A stretch of DNA of 64,000 bases from Luteimonas sp. BLCC-B24 (GTDB taxonomy: Bacteria; Pseudomonadota; Gammaproteobacteria; Xanthomonadales; Xanthomonadaceae): the NCBI RefSeq assembly GCF_028550595.1, contig NZ_JAQQGN010000003.1, positions 248,001-312,000 of the forward strand. Direction: 5' to 3'. Below are positions 25,369 through 33,949 of the stretch, one piece after another. The notes beneath the pieces were generated by a model, which saw only the letters and a list, made by a program, of their open reading frames with translations, did no database searches and had not been told where the DNA came from. Positions within the stretch are counted from its first letter, which is position 1, and each line of letters opens with the position of its first letter. Both the position numbers and the translations under genes were made by a program.

Positions 25369-26001
25369 ATGAAGACCGTGCTGGTGGCCAGTTCCAAGGG
25401 CGGTGTCGGCAAGACCACGCTCGCTACGCATCTGGCCGCGCAGGCCGCGCTGGCCGGCGAGGCGACGGTGTTGATCGACGCCGATCCGCAGCAGTCGTCC
25501 ACCCGCTGGGCCGAGCGCCGCGCCGGCCTGGACAGCGCCGTGCTGCCGATCGACGGCAGTGCGCGTCACAAGAAGGTGCTCGCGGCCATTCCCGAGGGCA
25601 CCACGCGTGTGGTCGTCGATGCCGCGGCCGGGGCCATGGCCGACGACCTCGATGCCTATCTCGAACAGGCCGACGCCGTGGTGGTGCCGGTGCTGCCGTC
25701 GGCACTGGACATCGATGCCACGGTCGGCTTCCTCAACACCCTGGCGAGGCACCCGGCCGTGCGCCGTGGGCAGACCCGCGTGGGCCTGGTGGCCAATCGC
25801 CTGCGGCCGTGGACCAACGCCTCCCAGCAGGCGGTCGCATTGCTCGAACAGTGGCCGTACCCGGTGGTCGCGCAGCTGCGCGACAGCCAGGCCTACGTGA
25901 TGCTGGTGGGCCTCGGACGCAGCCTGTTCGACTACCATTCGGCCCAGGTCCGCGACCATCAGGACGACTGGGCGCCGCTGCTGAAATGGCTCAGGAAGTA
26001 A
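25369..26001 (+). CDS. ParA-family ATPase
   Basis: This 210-residue protein has the deviant Walker A of the ParA/MinD group (SSKGGVGKTTLATHLA, residues 7-22), then LIDADPQQSSTRWAERR and VVVDAAAGAMADDLDAY. It is short and stands alone without a ParB, so it is not the chromosome-segregation ParA. Small orphan forms commonly position proteins or large complexes in the cell. A ribosome site (GGAGG) lies 9 bases before ATG 25369. It is divergent from the AAA ATPase and is followed after 58 bases by a phosphohistidine phosphatase. Confidence 0.88.
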   Translation: MKTVLVASSKGGVGKTTLATHLAAQAALAGEATVLIDADPQQSSTRWAERRAGLDSAVLPIDGSARHKKVLAAIPEGTTRVVVDAAAGAMADDLDAYLEQADAVVVPVLPSALDIDATVGFLNTLARHPAVRRGQTRVGLVANRLRPWTNASQQAVALLEQWPYPVVAQLRDSQAYVMLVGLGRSLFDYHSAQVRDHQDDWAPLLKWLRK

Positions 26002-26059
26002 CCGCGCACGCCCTTTTCCCCCGCGTCCGAGAACGCGCCCGACGAGACCGCCGCCGACC

Positions 26060-26536
26060 ATGCGCGAACTGATCCTGCTCCGTCATGCCCACGCCGATCC
26101 GGCGCTGCCCGGTCAGGCCGACATCGACCGGCCGCTGTCGGCCGAAGGCCTGGCCGAAGCCGAGGCCGCCGGGCGCTGGCTGCGTGATCGCGGCCTGGTG
26201 CCCGACTGCGTGCTCTGCTCCCCGGCCCGGCGCACGCGCGAGACGCTGGAGGCGGTGCTCGGCATCGTCGGCTATGTCGATCAGCGGCTCGAGCCGGCGA
26301 TCTACGAGGCCACCTCGGGCACGCTGGCCACGCTGGCGGACGAACACTGCGAGGTCGGTCGATTGATGCTGGTGGGCCACAACCCGGGGCTGGAGCGTCT
26401 GGCGGCGCTGCTGCACAGCGGTCAGACCGGCGAGTACCGCGGCATGCCGCCGGCCGGCATCGCCGTGCTCGACCTGCGCGACGCCGCCCAGATCGAACCC
26501 GGCGCTGCCGAGCTGTCGGCGTTCTGGTGGCCCTAA
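26060..26536 (+). CDS. SixA-type histidine phosphatase
   Basis: This 158-residue protein belongs to the histidine phosphatase superfamily. The catalytic His is in LLRHAHAD (Arg8-His9). The second conserved His is in LVGHNPGLERLA. CSPARRTRETLEAVL supplies the Arg-rich phosphate site. Short stand-alone forms like this resemble SixA, which removes phosphate from histidine phosphotransfer proteins. It begins an operon-like run of three genes and overlaps the next gene by 10 bases. Confidence 0.9.
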   Translation: MRELILLRHAHADPALPGQADIDRPLSAEGLAEAEAAGRWLRDRGLVPDCVLCSPARRTRETLEAVLGIVGYVDQRLEPAIYEATSGTLATLADEHCEVGRLMLVGHNPGLERLAALLHSGQTGEYRGMPPAGIAVLDLRDAAQIEPGAAELSAFWWP

Positions 26537-27177
26537 GCCGCAGCGCTCCGGCCGTGGTGTCCCACGCTGCCGCCCGTCCCGTCTCCGTACCGCCGTCGCC
26601 GCACCGGTGGCGCGGCGTGTGTGCGCTCGCCGGGGCGGGCGTCCTGCTGCTGCTGGCGATGCCGGCCGCGGCGACACTGCCCGACCGCGCGCTGGACGCC
26701 GGCCGCTCGCAGATCGGTTTCACCCTGCGCACCCGGTGGGGGCAATTGCTCGAGGGCCGGTTCCCGGACTGGTCGGGCCTGATCCGCACGCTGCCCGACG
26801 GCGCCCATCAGGTGCGGCTCACCTTGGCCACGGCCGGCGTCGAGATCGACGGCAACCGCAGCTACACGCGCATCACGCGGGGCCCCGGCTTCTTCGATGT
26901 CGAGCGCTATCCCGAGGTCGTGTTCGTATCGGACCCGTATCCGACCGCGCTGCTGCGCGACGGCGGCGAGCTGACCGGGGTCCTGAGCATCCGCGGCGTG
27001 CGCCAGCGCGAGAGTTTCCGCATCCAGCCGGCGGCCTGCGACCGTCCCGCACTGGACTGCGACGTCGTGGGGCAGGGCGACATCCGCCGAAGCCGCTATG
27101 CGATGGATCGCTGGGGGTATGCGCTGTCGGACCAGGTGCGCTTCACGCTGCGGATCCGGGCGGTGGATCCGAACTGA
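26527..27177 (+). CDS. YceI-family exported protein
   Basis: This 216-residue protein starts at GTG 26527, or GTG 26554, which would trim 9 residues. A hydrophobic signal lies at about residues 32-50 (AGAGVLLLLAMPAAA). The mature part is a YceI lipocalin-like barrel: LDAGRSQIGFTLRTRWGQLL, GVEIDGNRSYTRI and FDVERYPEVVFVSD. YceI proteins bind long polyisoprenoid chains or amphiphiles in the periplasm. The stop TGA overlaps the ATG of the next gene (TGATG), implying translational coupling to a phospholipase D-like protein. Confidence 0.85.
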   Translation: MALSRSAPAVVSHAAARPVSVPPSPHRWRGVCALAGAGVLLLLAMPAAATLPDRALDAGRSQIGFTLRTRWGQLLEGRFPDWSGLIRTLPDGAHQVRLTLATAGVEIDGNRSYTRITRGPGFFDVERYPEVVFVSDPYPTALLRDGGELTGVLSIRGVRQRESFRIQPAACDRPALDCDVVGQGDIRRSRYAMDRWGYALSDQVRFTLRIRAVDPN

Positions 27178-29168
27178 TGGGGCGCGGGCTGCGATTGCTG
27201 ATGCTGGCCGCCACGCTGGCCACGACTGCGTGCACCACGCTGTCGCCCGCCAAGCGCGACGCGGCCGCGCACATCGCCGTGGCCGCGCGTTCGACCGAGA
27301 TCGTCTGCGACCGTGCCGATGCCTGCGCCACGCCGTCGCCCCTGCGCGAACTGGGCGTGGACGCCTTCGCGCGCAGCACGCCCGAGGCCCCGCGTCATCA
27401 CGCGCTGCTGCTCGAATACGGCCAGGACGCGCTACTCGCGCGACTCGACCTGATCCGCGGCGCGCAGCGCACGATCGATCTGCAGACCTACATCTTCGAC
27501 GAGGACGATGCCGGCCACCTGGTGCTGGAGGAGCTGCTGGCCGCCGCGCGCCGCGGCGTGCAGGTGCGCCTGCTGGTCGACCAGCTCTCGGCGATGCGCA
27601 CGGTCGAGACCCTGTCCGCGCTGGCCGGCGGCCACACCAATTTCGAACTGCGCATCTACAACCCGGTGCTCGGGCGTGCGCGCATCAGCTATCCGCGCTA
27701 CGTGGTGGCGGCCGCGTGCTGCTGGCGTCGGCTCAACCAGCGCATGCACAGCAAGTCGCTGGTGGTCGACGGCGTGGTCGGCATCACCGGCGGCCGCAAC
27801 TACCAGGACGACTACTTCGACTGGAACGACAGCTTCAACTTCCGCGATCGCGACGTGCTCGTGGCCGGGCCGGTGGTGGCCGAGATGGAGGCGAACTTCG
27901 TCGCGTTCTGGCACGCGCCGCTGAGCACGCCGGTCGAGCAGCTCACCGACGTCGGCCGCCAGCTGTTGCGCAACGGCGTGCCCGAGGTCTCGTTCCTCGA
28001 CTACGCGCGTCCGGCGCGCGTGGCGGCGATGTCGGCCGACGCCGCCGATACCGGGCTCGTGCGTCGGCGTCTGGCCGCGGCGGCGATCGAGGTCGGGGCG
28101 GTGGAATTCATCGGCGATCTGCCCGACAAGCACCGGCGCAACCGCGAGGCGGCCGAGGCCGCGATCGCGGCGACGCCGCGTCTGCGCGAGCTGATCGAAT
28201 CGGCCCGCGACGAGGTGCTGTTGCAGACGCCCTACCTGGTGCTGTCCAAACCCGCCGAGCAGATGTTCTTCGACCTGCGCCAGCGCCCGTCGCCGCCCCA
28301 GGTGGTGGTCTCGACCAACAGCCTCGCGGCGACGGACTCGTTCATCACCTACGCGCTGTCCTACAAGTACAAGCGCCGGCACCTGCGCGACTTCGGATTC
28401 CACATCTACGAGTTCAAGCCGTTCCCCGAGAACGCGCCGATCGATCTCGACGCGACCGGCGCGGTCGGCATTTCGTGGAACGAGGACGGCAGCGTGGATC
28501 TCGATCCGGCGGGCGGCGCGGCGCCGGCGCCGTCCCCGACGGCGGGTCTTGTGCCGGGCTCGGGCTGGGGCTCGGGCGGCAGCCCCTCGACCGATGCGGC
28601 CGCACGCGAAGGCGCGCCGCCGCTCAACCGCGAGTACTCGGCGCTGCGCTACGCCGGCATCGGCGTGAACCGCCGCGTGCCGCTCGACCGCGCCGGCGTG
28701 CGTGTGGGCCTGCATGCGAAATCGCTGGTGGTCGACGACCGCGTGGGTGTCGTCGGCACGCACAACTTCGATCCGCGCGGCGACAACCTCAACACCGAGA
28801 ACGCGATCGTCATCGAGGATCCGCGCTTCGCGCGCACGCTCGCCGAGAGCATCCGCCGCGACATCTCGCCGGCCAACGCCTGGACCATCGCGCGTCGCGA
28901 CCGGCCGGCGGTGCTGCCCGGCGTCGACTACTCGATGGCGAAGGTCTCGGAGCGATTGCCGCTGTTCGACATCTGGCCCACCCGGTATGCGACCAGCTAC
29001 GAGTTCCAGCCCGGACCGGACTGTCCGGCGCCGCTCGCCCCGGACGCACCGGGCTTTCGCGAGTGCTACGTGCCGGTGGGCGATTTCCCGGAGGTCAGCC
29101 TCGGCTTCCGCAGCGTGCTCACGCGCATCTTCACCGCCTTCGGCGCCGGTCTGGTGCCGATTCTCTGA
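27177..29168 (+). CDS. Phospholipase D-family (cardiolipin synthase-like) lipoprotein
   Basis: This 663-residue protein has a lipobox-like end to its signal (ATLATTAC, Cys19). Two HKD motifs are intact: HSKSLVVDG at His191 and HAKSLVVDD at His513, each followed by the GG/GTHN phosphate-site turn. Between the halves is an unusual low-complexity Gly/Ser/Pro insert (about residues 438-485). The family includes cardiolipin synthases and ClsC-like phospholipid transferases. Lipoprotein targeting would place it in the outer periplasm, unlike membrane-bound Cls. It overlaps the YceI gene by one base. Confidence 0.9.
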   Translation: MGRGLRLLMLAATLATTACTTLSPAKRDAAAHIAVAARSTEIVCDRADACATPSPLRELGVDAFARSTPEAPRHHALLLEYGQDALLARLDLIRGAQRTIDLQTYIFDEDDAGHLVLEELLAAARRGVQVRLLVDQLSAMRTVETLSALAGGHTNFELRIYNPVLGRARISYPRYVVAAACCWRRLNQRMHSKSLVVDGVVGITGGRNYQDDYFDWNDSFNFRDRDVLVAGPVVAEMEANFVAFWHAPLSTPVEQLTDVGRQLLRNGVPEVSFLDYARPARVAAMSADAADTGLVRRRLAAAAIEVGAVEFIGDLPDKHRRNREAAEAAIAATPRLRELIESARDEVLLQTPYLVLSKPAEQMFFDLRQRPSPPQVVVSTNSLAATDSFITYALSYKYKRRHLRDFGFHIYEFKPFPENAPIDLDATGAVGISWNEDGSVDLDPAGGAAPAPSPTAGLVPGSGWGSGGSPSTDAAAREGAPPLNREYSALRYAGIGVNRRVPLDRAGVRVGLHAKSLVVDDRVGVVGTHNFDPRGDNLNTENAIVIEDPRFARTLAESIRRDISPANAWTIARRDRPAVLPGVDYSMAKVSERLPLFDIWPTRYATSYEFQPGPDCPAPLAPDAPGFRECYVPVGDFPEVSLGFRSVLTRIFTAFGAGLVPIL

Positions 29169-29241
29169 GGCGGCAGGGGCGTCCCGCGGTCGAGACGTCC
29201 GCGTGCCGCTTCGTGCGGCGACGCGGTGCGCGGCTGACCGC

Positions 29242-29787
29242 TCAGGCGGCCAGCGCTGCTTCGATCGCCGCGCGCAGCCGCGGATCGTCGGCGGTCACGT
29301 CCGGCGCGAAGCGGTCGACCACGCGTCCGTCGCGGCCGATCAGGAACTTCTCGAAATTCCACAGCACACCCGGCGCCGGATTCGGGGTCATGCCGTAGCC
29401 GCGCAGGTTCTCGCGCATCGGCCCCTCGCCGGTCGCCTCAGGCCGGGCCGCGGTCAGCGCCGCGTACAGCGGATGGATGGCCTCGCCGGTGACCGCGATC
29501 TTCGAGAACAGCGGAAAGCTGACGTCGTAGGTGAGGCTGCAGAACTGCTGGATCTCGTCGTCGCTGCCCGGCTCCTGGCCGGCGAAGTCGTTGGCGGGAA
29601 AGCCCAGGATCTCCAGCCCGGCCGCGTGCTTCTCGCGGTACAGCGCTTCCAGCCCGGCGTATTGCGGGGTCAGCCCGCACTTTGATGCGACGTTGACCAC
29701 CAGCCGCACCTTGCCGGCATAGGCGCCGAGGGTGGCGGGCGCGCCATCGATCGTCTTGAGCGGAATATCGGTCAGCGGGGCGGTCAT
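29242..29787 (-). CDS. Glutathione peroxidase (cysteine form)
   Basis: This 181-residue protein is a GPx-family thiol peroxidase. The peroxidatic Cys is Cys37 in NVASKCGLTPQYAGLEALY; it is Cys, not selenocysteine. The Gln of the tetrad is in GFPANDFAGQEPG and the Trp in WNFEKFLIGRDG. Most bacterial Cys-type GPx use thioredoxin rather than glutathione. No export signal is present. It reduces hydrogen and lipid peroxides and fits the redox-defence theme of the region. Confidence 0.94.
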   Translation of the reverse strand: MTAPLTDIPLKTIDGAPATLGAYAGKVRLVVNVASKCGLTPQYAGLEALYREKHAAGLEILGFPANDFAGQEPGSDDEIQQFCSLTYDVSFPLFSKIAVTGEAIHPLYAALTAARPEATGEGPMRENLRGYGMTPNPAPGVLWNFEKFLIGRDGRVVDRFAPDVTADDPRLRAAIEAALAA

Positions 29788-29935
29788 GGCAGTGCGCTCG
29801 GGGCGAAAAGGAGCCCGATGGTAGCGCCACGCCGACGGCCGATGGGCGCCGACCGGTGGCGCGCGTCGCGGACCCTGACGCACGCACAGGGCGACCTGCG
29901 CTCGCGCACCGGCAGCGCCGGAGACGCGCGGCGGC

Positions 29936-31390
29936 CTACGGCGCCTGGGCGTCCGCGTCGTCCTCGTCCCCCGGGGCCTCGTCGAACGCGTCCCCCAGCA
30001 GCGTCTGCGCTTCCGGCCCGGGCAACGATTCCACGCCGCGCAGGCGGCGCTCGATGGTGCGGGTCTTGCGGCTGGCCTCGCCGAGGCTCTTGCCGACGGT
30101 GCTGATCTGCTTCTCGGCCTTTTCGAGAATGCCGGCGAACTTGCCGAACTCGCTCTTCACTGCGCCCAGCACCTGCCAGACCTCGCTGGAACGCTTCTCG
30201 ATCGCCAGCGTGCGGAAGCCCATCTGCAGGCTGTTGAGCAGGGCGGTGAACGTGGTCGGCCCGGCGATGACGATGCGGTGTTCGCGCTGCAGCAGATCGA
30301 CCAGGCCGGCGCGGCGGATGGTCTCGGCGTACAGGCCTTCGGTGGGCAGGAACATCACCGCGAAGTCGGTGGTGTGCGGCGGGCAGACGTACTTGTCGCT
30401 GATCGACTTGGCCTGCACCCGGATCGCGCGTTCGAGCTGCGCAGCGCTCGTCTTGACCGCCTCGATGTCGCCGTTCTGCTGGGCATCGAGCAGGCGTTCG
30501 TAGTCCTCGCGCGGAAACTTCGCATCGATCGGCAGCCACAGCGGCGCGTCGGTCGCGCCGCGGCCGGGCAGGCGGATGGCGAAATCCACGGCCTCGCTGC
30601 TGTCGGGCTTCACCCGCACGCCGCGCGCGTACTGCTCGGCGGTGAGCGTGTGCTCGAGAATGTTCTCCAGCTGCACTTCGCCCCAGCCGCCGCGGTCCTT
30701 GACGTTGCTCAGCACGCGCTTGAGATCGCCCACGCCGGTGGCCAGCTGCTGCATCTCGCCGAGGCCGCGCTGCACCTGTTCCAGCCGCTCGGAGACCAGC
30801 TTGAACGATGCATCGAGCCGGGTGTTGAGCGTGGTCTGCAGTTTTTCATCGACGGTCGCCCGCATCTGCTCGAGCTTGCCGGCGTTGTCGGCCTGCAGGG
30901 CCTTGAGCTGCTGCTCCAGCGTCGCGCGCATCTCGCCGATGCGCTGCTCGTTGCGCTGGGTGAGCTCGTTGAGACGCGCACCGAGCGCATCGGTGAAGCG
31001 CTGCTGCTGCTCGGCGCCCTCGGTCCGCGCCTTGCGCGCGTCGTCGGTGAGCGCAGCGCGCAGCAGGTCCAGGCGTTCGTCGGTGGTGCGGGTGAAGGCG
31101 TCGAGCCGGGCATCGGTGCGCAGCGTGAACTCGTCCAGACGCTGGTCGGTGCGCGTGGTCGCGGCCTGGAGCTGCGCGCCGAAGGCATCGGTGCGCTGGG
31201 CCTGGGCGAGGGCGAAGGCGTCGAGCTGCTCGCGCAGTTCGCCGCGACCCGCGCGCTGTTCCTCGCGCAGTGCACGCTCGATCGCCTCGCCGCCGTGGTC
31301 GACACGGCGCAGCAGCAGGACGACGAGCAGGCCGGTCGCGATGGCCAGCAGCAACAGGATCAGGACGAGCAGGACGAGCGTGGTGTTCAT
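29936..31390 (-). CDS. rmuC: DNA recombination protein RmuC
   Basis: This 484-residue protein has one N-terminal membrane segment (residues 4-27, LVLLVLILLLLAIATGLLVV). A long coiled coil follows (residues about 35-230, many Glu/Gln/Arg heptads). The RmuC nuclease-like domain includes GDLKRVLSNVKDRGGWGEVQ, LWLPIDAKFPREDYERLLDA and FAVMFLPTEGLYAE. RmuC limits inversion and duplication at short inverted repeats. The C-terminal tail is acidic. Length and order match the family. Confidence 0.93.
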   Translation of the reverse strand: MNTTLVLLVLILLLLAIATGLLVVLLLRRVDHGGEAIERALREEQRAGRGELREQLDAFALAQAQRTDAFGAQLQAATTRTDQRLDEFTLRTDARLDAFTRTTDERLDLLRAALTDDARKARTEGAEQQQRFTDALGARLNELTQRNEQRIGEMRATLEQQLKALQADNAGKLEQMRATVDEKLQTTLNTRLDASFKLVSERLEQVQRGLGEMQQLATGVGDLKRVLSNVKDRGGWGEVQLENILEHTLTAEQYARGVRVKPDSSEAVDFAIRLPGRGATDAPLWLPIDAKFPREDYERLLDAQQNGDIEAVKTSAAQLERAIRVQAKSISDKYVCPPHTTDFAVMFLPTEGLYAETIRRAGLVDLLQREHRIVIAGPTTFTALLNSLQMGFRTLAIEKRSSEVWQVLGAVKSEFGKFAGILEKAEKQISTVGKSLGEASRKTRTIERRLRGVESLPGPEAQTLLGDAFDEAPGDEDDADAQAP

Positions 31391-31504
31391 GCGGTGATTC
31401 TAGCGGCCGGCGTCTCAGCACCTGCGCCGGCGTTGACGCGTCCGGCCGGCGCGTCGACGATGCCCGACGGTCGGGCGCCGCTCGACATCCGGGAGATGCG
31501 CGCA

Positions 31505-31837
31505 ATGGAGGCATGGACATGCCGCGCCTGTGGACAGGCCAACGGCGCCGACTACGGGCTGTGCTGGCACTGCGGCACGGGGATCGAGGGCGCGCCGCCG
31601 CCGGCGGGCTTCGGGCGCGAGGACGAGTCGGCGTCCGCACGCCCGACGCGTGCGCCGGACTGCATGCGCTGCGGGGGGCCGATGCGCGCCCTGGGCCGGC
31701 TGCGCCTGCACGAGGGCTCGCAGGCGGCGCCGTTCCTGCTCGGCAATCTGGGCGAGCTGATGGTGCGGCGCCTGGACGTCGACGCGATCGCCTGCACCGG
31801 CTGCGGCAAGCTCGAGTTCTTCCTGCCGCAGGCGTGA
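31505..31837 (+). CDS. Small protein with two zinc-ribbon motifs
   Basis: This 110-residue cytoplasmic protein has an N-terminal zinc ribbon (CRAC and CWHC, residues 6-23) and a second CxxC pair (CMRC near residue 53 and CTGC near 97). Between these is RLRLHEGSQAAPFLLGNLGE. The C-terminal zinc domain resembles families annotated PF20097-like or DUF2007-adjacent, but I cannot name it with certainty. The start ATG 31505 has GGGAG 9 bases upstream; ATG 31496 is in frame but sits directly on that site. It is divergent from rmuC. Confidence 0.78.
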   Translation: MEAWTCRACGQANGADYGLCWHCGTGIEGAPPPAGFGREDESASARPTRAPDCMRCGGPMRALGRLRLHEGSQAAPFLLGNLGELMVRRLDVDAIACTGCGKLEFFLPQA

Positions 31838-32330
31838 CGCGATGACGCCCGCGCATCGCGACGACGCGGCGTCGGCGCTGTCGGTGCGCGATCGCCTGTG
31901 CGAGGACATCGCGTCCGTCATCGACGACGGCGTGCGACCGAGCCGATGCTGATCGGCGCGGCGGCGTGGACGCGCGGGCTGTTCCTGGTTGCGCTCGGCG
32001 TGCTGGCCGCCGGTGCATTCGGAATCAAATGACTGCGCATGGGCCGATGCCGCTTCCGGATCGATGCCGAGGGCATCGCCCGCACTCCGCGTCGCGGTAC
32101 GTCGGCCGTGCGCCGGGCACAGGTGCGTGCGGTCCGGCGGTATCGACGCGGCGATCTGGTCGAACTCGCCTCGGGGCGGTCCCGCTGCCGTTCCGAGTGT
32201 TCGACACCGGCGTGCGCACGCGTGTCGAAGCGTTCGCAGCCGATCTACTTTCGCCGTGACCGGCTCGTCGGCCCGCGCGCCACACGAGGCGCCGCCGACG
32301 CGCTGAGCGCGTCGGCGGACGCGTTCGGCG
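31838..32330. other. Intergenic region, possible remnant of a small membrane/PH-like gene
   Basis: These 493 bases hold no complete gene I can support. Three pieces look faintly coding. The first is a short frame from 31851 (MTPAHRDDAASALSVRDRLC). The second is a 28-residue hydrophobic frame at 31946-32032 (TRGLFLVALGVLAAGAFGIK). The third is a frame from 32041 beginning MGRCRFRIDAEGIARTPRRG that resembles the first strands of a bacterial PH-like domain. Together they could be a decayed two-part membrane protein gene with frameshifts. Confidence 0.3.
32292..32318 (-). terminator. Strong hairpin downstream of the outer-membrane protein gene
   Basis: CCGCCGACGCGC-TGA-GCGCGTCGGCGG is a perfect 12-bp stem with a 3-base loop, 13 bases past the stop codon of the minus-strand gene. 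No T-run follows. It is the longest perfect GC stem next to a gene end in this window, so a role in termination or 3' end stability is likely. Confidence 0.55.
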
Positions 32331-33113
32331 TCAGAAATCCCAGCGCGCCGACAGGGTCAGCGGCACCGAGAAGCGGCTGCCGGTGTCGTTGATCGAGGCC
32401 AGGCCGAGGCCGCCGATCGCACTGTCGTCGTCCTTGAGATCGGCGATGTAGCGCACGCCGCTGGCGAGGGTGACGCTGAAGCGTTCGCTCACCGGCATGA
32501 TCACGCCGAGATCCAGACCGCCGGTGGCGATCCAGCCGGACTCGTAGAACGGGGCGTCGGCGATGGTGATGCCGGCATCGGGAATCTCGAACGTCGCGCG
32601 GATCTCGTCGACGCGGACGGCGCCGGCGCGCGCGCCGACGAAGGGGCGTGCATAGCCCGGCGTGCCGAAGTAGTAGCGGTAGCCGATCTCGGCCGAAACC
32701 GCCTTGTAGTCGCTGAAGGTGCCGAACACCGGAAGTTCGGTGGACAGGGCCGGCACGAAGGCGCCGCCCACGCGCACCGTGCCGTCGTCGGCCTCGGTGC
32801 GGCGCACCTGCCCGAACAGCTCGGAGCGGTCGTCGAACGCGTAGGCGAACTCCACGCCCACCGTGCCCGCCACGTCGTAGATGCGGTCGTGACCGCGGTC
32901 CCCGATGCGCAGTTCGGCATTGACGCCGGTCAGCGCGGGATTCAGCGGGCCGAGATCGGGCACGGCGGCAACGGCGCCGTCGTGCACGTCCCCACTGAGC
33001 GGGACATCGATGCCGCCGATCAGCGACAGGGACCAACGACCGGCCTCCGGGCCGGCAGCGTGTGCGGAGGTGGCCATCAGGGCGGCCAGGGGAGCGGTGA
33101 GCCAGATGCGCAT
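32331..33113 (-). CDS. Outer-membrane beta-barrel protein
   Basis: This 260-residue protein has a Sec signal ending near TSAHA-AG. The mature chain alternates polar and hydrophobic residues as in small beta barrels, with strands such as RWSLSLIGGIDVPLSG, AGTVGVEFAYAFDD and AEIGYRYYFGTPGYARPFVG. It ends in a terminal aromatic (LTLSARWDF), the usual BamA-recognised C-terminus. The closest general class is the OmpW/OmpA-like 8-stranded barrel group. The substrate is unknown. It is divergent from the ECF sigma gene. Confidence 0.85.
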   Translation of the reverse strand: MRIWLTAPLAALMATSAHAAGPEAGRWSLSLIGGIDVPLSGDVHDGAVAAVPDLGPLNPALTGVNAELRIGDRGHDRIYDVAGTVGVEFAYAFDDRSELFGQVRRTEADDGTVRVGGAFVPALSTELPVFGTFSDYKAVSAEIGYRYYFGTPGYARPFVGARAGAVRVDEIRATFEIPDAGITIADAPFYESGWIATGGLDLGVIMPVSERFSVTLASGVRYIADLKDDDSAIGGLGLASINDTGSRFSVPLTLSARWDF

Positions 33114-33211
33114 GGTGTGTCTCCGGATGGGGCCGCCGGCGGGGGCCGACGGTCGCAACCTCTACGCGGCTCGGGCGCGCTTGGATTCCGGCCGGCGCGA
33201 CGGGCCGCCGC

Positions 33212-33239
33212 GGATCCATCCGTGGCCGGTGCACGTATA
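33212..33239 (+). promoter_or_regulatory. Candidate ECF-type promoter for the sigma/ChrR operon
   Basis: GGATCC (33212-33217), a 16-base spacer and CGTATA (33234-33239) resemble promoters read by ChrR-controlled ECF sigma factors (consensus near TGATCC, N16-18, CGTA-type). It sits 53 to 125 bases upstream of the possible sigma start codons, as expected for autoregulation. The match is not perfect at the first base. Confidence 0.4.
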
Positions 33240-33364
33240 GCTCGGGAACGCCCGCCGCCTGCCCCGATTCCGGACCTCACGCTCTGCTCACCCGCCCCAT
33301 GACTAGCCTGCCGCGCCCCTCCGCTGCCCACCAGAAGGTCACGCCCTTGCGCGAGACTGGCCGA

Positions 33365-33949
33365 ATGTCCCCGCTTCCCAACCAGCCGCGTGATGTCCGC
33401 TACTGGTCCGACCAGATGGCGCACGTGGCTGCGAGCCAGGACCAGGACAGCTTCCTGCGCATCTACGACCATTTCGCGCCGCGCCTGCACCGCTATCTGC
33501 TGGGGCTGGGCGCGCCGCCGTCGAAGGCCGAGGACCTGGTGCAGGATGCGATGCTGCGCGCGTGGCGCGGGGCCCGCCAGTTCGACGCCTCGCGCGCCTG
33601 CCTGGGCACCTGGCTGTTCCGGATCACCCGCAATCTCTACATCGACAGCGTGCGCCGGCGGGCCACCGTCGCCTACGGCGACGGCCTGCCGGAGGATTTC
33701 GAGATCGCGCTCGATGTCGAAGCCAGCGAGGCCAGCGCGCCGGAGCGCTACGTCGACGACGTCGGCCTGGACCGCGCGATCGAGGCCCTGCCGGCCACCC
33801 AGGCCCGTCTGGTGCGCATGTCCTTCCTCGAGGCGCGCAGTCACAGCGAGATCGCGAGCGAGCTCGGCATGCCGCTGGGCTCGGTCAAATCCACGCTGCG
33901 GCGTGCGTTCGCGCGGCTGCGCCGCGGGCTGACGGGGGCGGAGGCGTGA
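33365..33949 (+). CDS. ECF RNA polymerase sigma factor (ChrR-associated, RpoE-like)
   Basis: This 194-residue protein shows sigma region 2 (SKAEDLVQDAMLRAWRGARQ, then LGTWLFRITRNLYIDSVRRR) and region 4 (LPATQARLVRMSFLEA and HSEIASELGMPLGSVKSTLR). It directs RNA polymerase to stress promoters. The next gene, overlapping by GTGA, codes for its ChrR-type anti-sigma factor, which typifies the singlet-oxygen/oxidative stress group. The start ATG 33365 gives a normal length; a start at ATG 33299 would add 22 residues and cannot be excluded. Confidence 0.92.
   Translation: MSPLPNQPRDVRYWSDQMAHVAASQDQDSFLRIYDHFAPRLHRYLLGLGAPPSKAEDLVQDAMLRAWRGARQFDASRACLGTWLFRITRNLYIDSVRRRATVAYGDGLPEDFEIALDVEASEASAPERYVDDVGLDRAIEALPATQARLVRMSFLEARSHSEIASELGMPLGSVKSTLRRAFARLRRGLTGAEA

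Noticed and set aside
25369-26001. Chromosome partitioning ParA.
   Set aside because: The protein is short and has no ParB gene or parS-like sites beside it, so it is better called an orphan ParA-like ATPase.
29242-29787. Selenocysteine glutathione peroxidase.
   Set aside because: The peroxidatic position (residue 37) is a normal Cys codon and the frame has no in-frame TGA.
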